Source: an uncultured Lachnospiraceae bacterium (GTDB lineage: Bacteria; Bacillota; Clostridia; Lachnospirales; Lachnospiraceae). Taken from it: a stretch of 64,000 nt of DNA. Within the stretch, counting starts at the first letter, position 1. Each line of letters starts with the position of its first letter. Location of the stretch: positions 1 through 64,000 of the forward strand of contig CANPZI010000005.1 of the NCBI GenBank assembly GCA_947588995.1, given 5' to 3'. Shown here in pieces: positions 63,153 through 64,000 of this stretch. The notes beneath the pieces were generated by a model. That model did no database searches and had not been told where the DNA came from. It saw only the letters and a list, made by a program, of their open reading frames with translations. The translations under genes and the position numbers were made by a program.

Positions 63153-63320
63153 TCACATCCTGGTTCCTTTTCCGCTGTGCGGATGATTGCGCACATAGGC
63201 AGCCGCTTCTGCACTGACCTGATCCAAGTCCATCTTATCAAAATATTCCCGCCGCCAGATCGTATAATCAAAGTTATCACATTTGAAATCTGTTTTTTCC
63301 GTTTTTATACCCTGACTCAT
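63153..63320 (-). CDS. Small hypothetical protein coupled to the glycosylase gene
   Basis: This 55-aa protein reads MSQGIKTEKTDFKCDNFDYT at its start, has a central helix-like WRREYFDKMDLDQVSAEAAAYV and a basic His-containing tail. The ATG overlaps the stop of the upstream DNA-glycosylase-like gene by 4 bp (ATGA), so translation is coupled. It is too short for a confident family match; its acidic/basic composition resembles small DNA-binding or antitoxin-like proteins, but this is not evidence of function. Confidence 0.55.
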   Translation of the reverse strand: MSQGIKTEKTDFKCDNFDYTIWRREYFDKMDLDQVSAEAAAYVRNHPHSGKGTRM

Positions 63321-63865
63321 ATATCCTGCTCAATAAATTCTTTAAATCTTGTCCAGCCATTCCTGCTTCGATCTATTGGTCTTCCTCCCCAATCCCTTCC
63401 GTTTCCACCACTTGTTGAAGGTATATCCTCCACTTTTATTTCCGGATATTTCTTCTTAAACTCCTTTTGTGCTTCTTTCCCCATAACCCCGACTCGCTTT
63501 ATATTCGGATATTGTTGTAGAAAGCCCGAAATATCATTCCATTCCGGATCCTTTATATCAGAATCCCTGCTTGTTTTCTTTTCTGTTTTACTGCTTGCTT
63601 TCTTTTCTGTTGTACTTCTTATACCTGACTTATAAATATCCCACAAAGCAACTTTGAGTTCTTTCAGAATATCAACAGCTTCTTCATTACTTTTAGGCTT
63701 CTTATCACGGCCTGTATATTCACAGAAAAAATCCCAAAAATAGTTCTTGTTATCTGCATAATAATATTGTTTTTGCAACGATTTTTCTCCGGGAAGTGTT
63801 CCCAGCAATAACACTTCTGAATCTTCAAAAACTATAGGTGAAAACCCTTCTATTCTTTCGCTCAT
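63317..63865 (-). CDS. Uracil-DNA glycosylase-superfamily protein (HDG/MUG-like)
   Basis: The 182-aa protein has the superfamily start IEGFSPIVFEDSEVLLLGTLPG and the YYYADNKNYFWDFF segment, close to DNA-deoxyinosine/hypoxanthine glycosylases (family 6). A Lys/Ser-rich insert lies in the middle (about 85-105). The end shows PSTSGGNGRDWGGRP, which replaces the usual PSxS(A/P)xN block, so substrate choice is uncertain. I prefer ATG 63865 (AGAGGA 9 nt upstream); ATG 63883 would couple with the PIN gene stop by ATGA. Confidence 0.72.
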   Translation of the reverse strand: MSERIEGFSPIVFEDSEVLLLGTLPGEKSLQKQYYYADNKNYFWDFFCEYTGRDKKPKSNEEAVDILKELKVALWDIYKSGIRSTTEKKASSKTEKKTSRDSDIKDPEWNDISGFLQQYPNIKRVGVMGKEAQKEFKKKYPEIKVEDIPSTSGGNGRDWGGRPIDRSRNGWTRFKEFIEQDI

Positions 63866-63879
63866 TACATCTTTTCCTC

Positions 63880-64000
63880 TCATTTCACGTTTTGCTCATT
63901 CTTATGCATAATAGTAAGCATTTCTTTAGGCGTAACAACATAAGATTTTACGGGAAAATGCTTGATATTCTCTGTCACAAGATATGTGTTATCATGTTCT
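63880..64000 (-). CDS. PIN-domain protein, C-terminal part (cut by window edge)
   Basis: About 40 codons of a minus-strand gene run in from the right edge. The part seen, DNTYLVTENIKHFPVKSYVV then TPKEMLTIM, matches the C-terminus of VapC/PIN-type RNases, in which a conserved Asp and the LVTxN..HFP region form the last strand of the nuclease fold. The stop overlaps an alternative ATG (63883) of the glycosylase gene. It may be a toxin of a second toxin-antitoxin system, whose partner would lie outside the window. Confidence 0.6.
   Translation of the reverse strand, partial: EHDNTYLVTENIKHFPVKSYVVTPKEMLTIMHKNEQNVK

Noticed and set aside
1-64000. CRISPR arrays, rRNA, tRNA, IS elements or prophage
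   Set aside because: No regular repeat array, cloverleaf, rRNA sequence or transposase-like protein was seen.

Overview
This 64-kb window reads as the chromosome of a spore-forming, anaerobic Clostridia bacterium, most likely a Lachnospiraceae with a fairly GC-rich genome. The grounds are a monomeric [FeFe]-hydrogenase, spore genes (gerW/ytfJ, cotJABC, a Cys-rich protein behind a sigma-K-type promoter), Firmicute-style Shine-Dalgarno sites and conserved Firmicute gene order (rpmB opposite yloU-yloV-recG; ylmE-sepF-lspA-rluD). I saw no rRNA, tRNA, CRISPR array, phage or insertion sequence. Most genes lie on the minus strand in tightly packed, often overlapping runs.

Layout, left to right. (1) 0.25-6 kb: rluD, lspA, aroB, sepF, yggS, an HlyD-like membrane protein and a small P-loop protein. 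(2) 6-16.6 kb: a cell-shape and division block, read radC, mreB, mreC, mreD, a giant PBP2, minC, minD, minE, rodA, mgsA, dacA. It couples elongation (MreBCD-RodA-PBP2) with placement of the division site (MinCDE). (3) 16.6-30.4 kb: a repair and tRNA-modification block (mutS, mutL, miaA, miaB, an aluminium-resistance-type PLP enzyme) followed by degV, recG, fakA (yloV) and an Asp23 protein. FakA and DegV-type proteins together make a fatty-acid kinase. (4) 30.5-49.5 kb: rpmB, a coiled-coil J-domain protein, gerW/ytfI, a degenerate HD-GYP protein, a second SEDS/class-B PBP pair, a U32 protease-like protein, zapA, an unrecognised coiled-coil gene, ruvAB, a Gx-transporter/NusG-II pair, a DUF4037 protein, a TPR protein, hflKC and trpS. 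(5) 49.5-62.3 kb: the Cys-rich probable spore protein, DUF5662, a GH13-like protein that has lost its catalytic motifs, DUF1292, a UvrD-type helicase, gltX, an [FeFe]-hydrogenase, a Gld-type ABC exporter and cotJABC. (6) 62.4-64 kb: a clearly more AT-rich accessory stretch with a RelE/ParE-type toxin-antitoxin pair, a uracil-DNA-glycosylase-family gene, a 55-codon gene coupled to it, and the end of a PIN-domain gene.

Several small genes were found by direct reading: a 46-aa membrane protein at 31393-31533, cotJA at 61272-61442, a 56-aa antitoxin at 62586-62756, a 55-aa protein at 63153-63320 and a partial PIN protein at 63880-64000. Nothing here is obviously a wholly new system. The best leads are the GH13 pseudoenzyme, the sigma-K-linked Cys-rich gene, the NusG-II/Gx pair, the HD-GYP protein with a lost metal ligand, and the unknown acidic coiled-coil gene at 40.6 kb.
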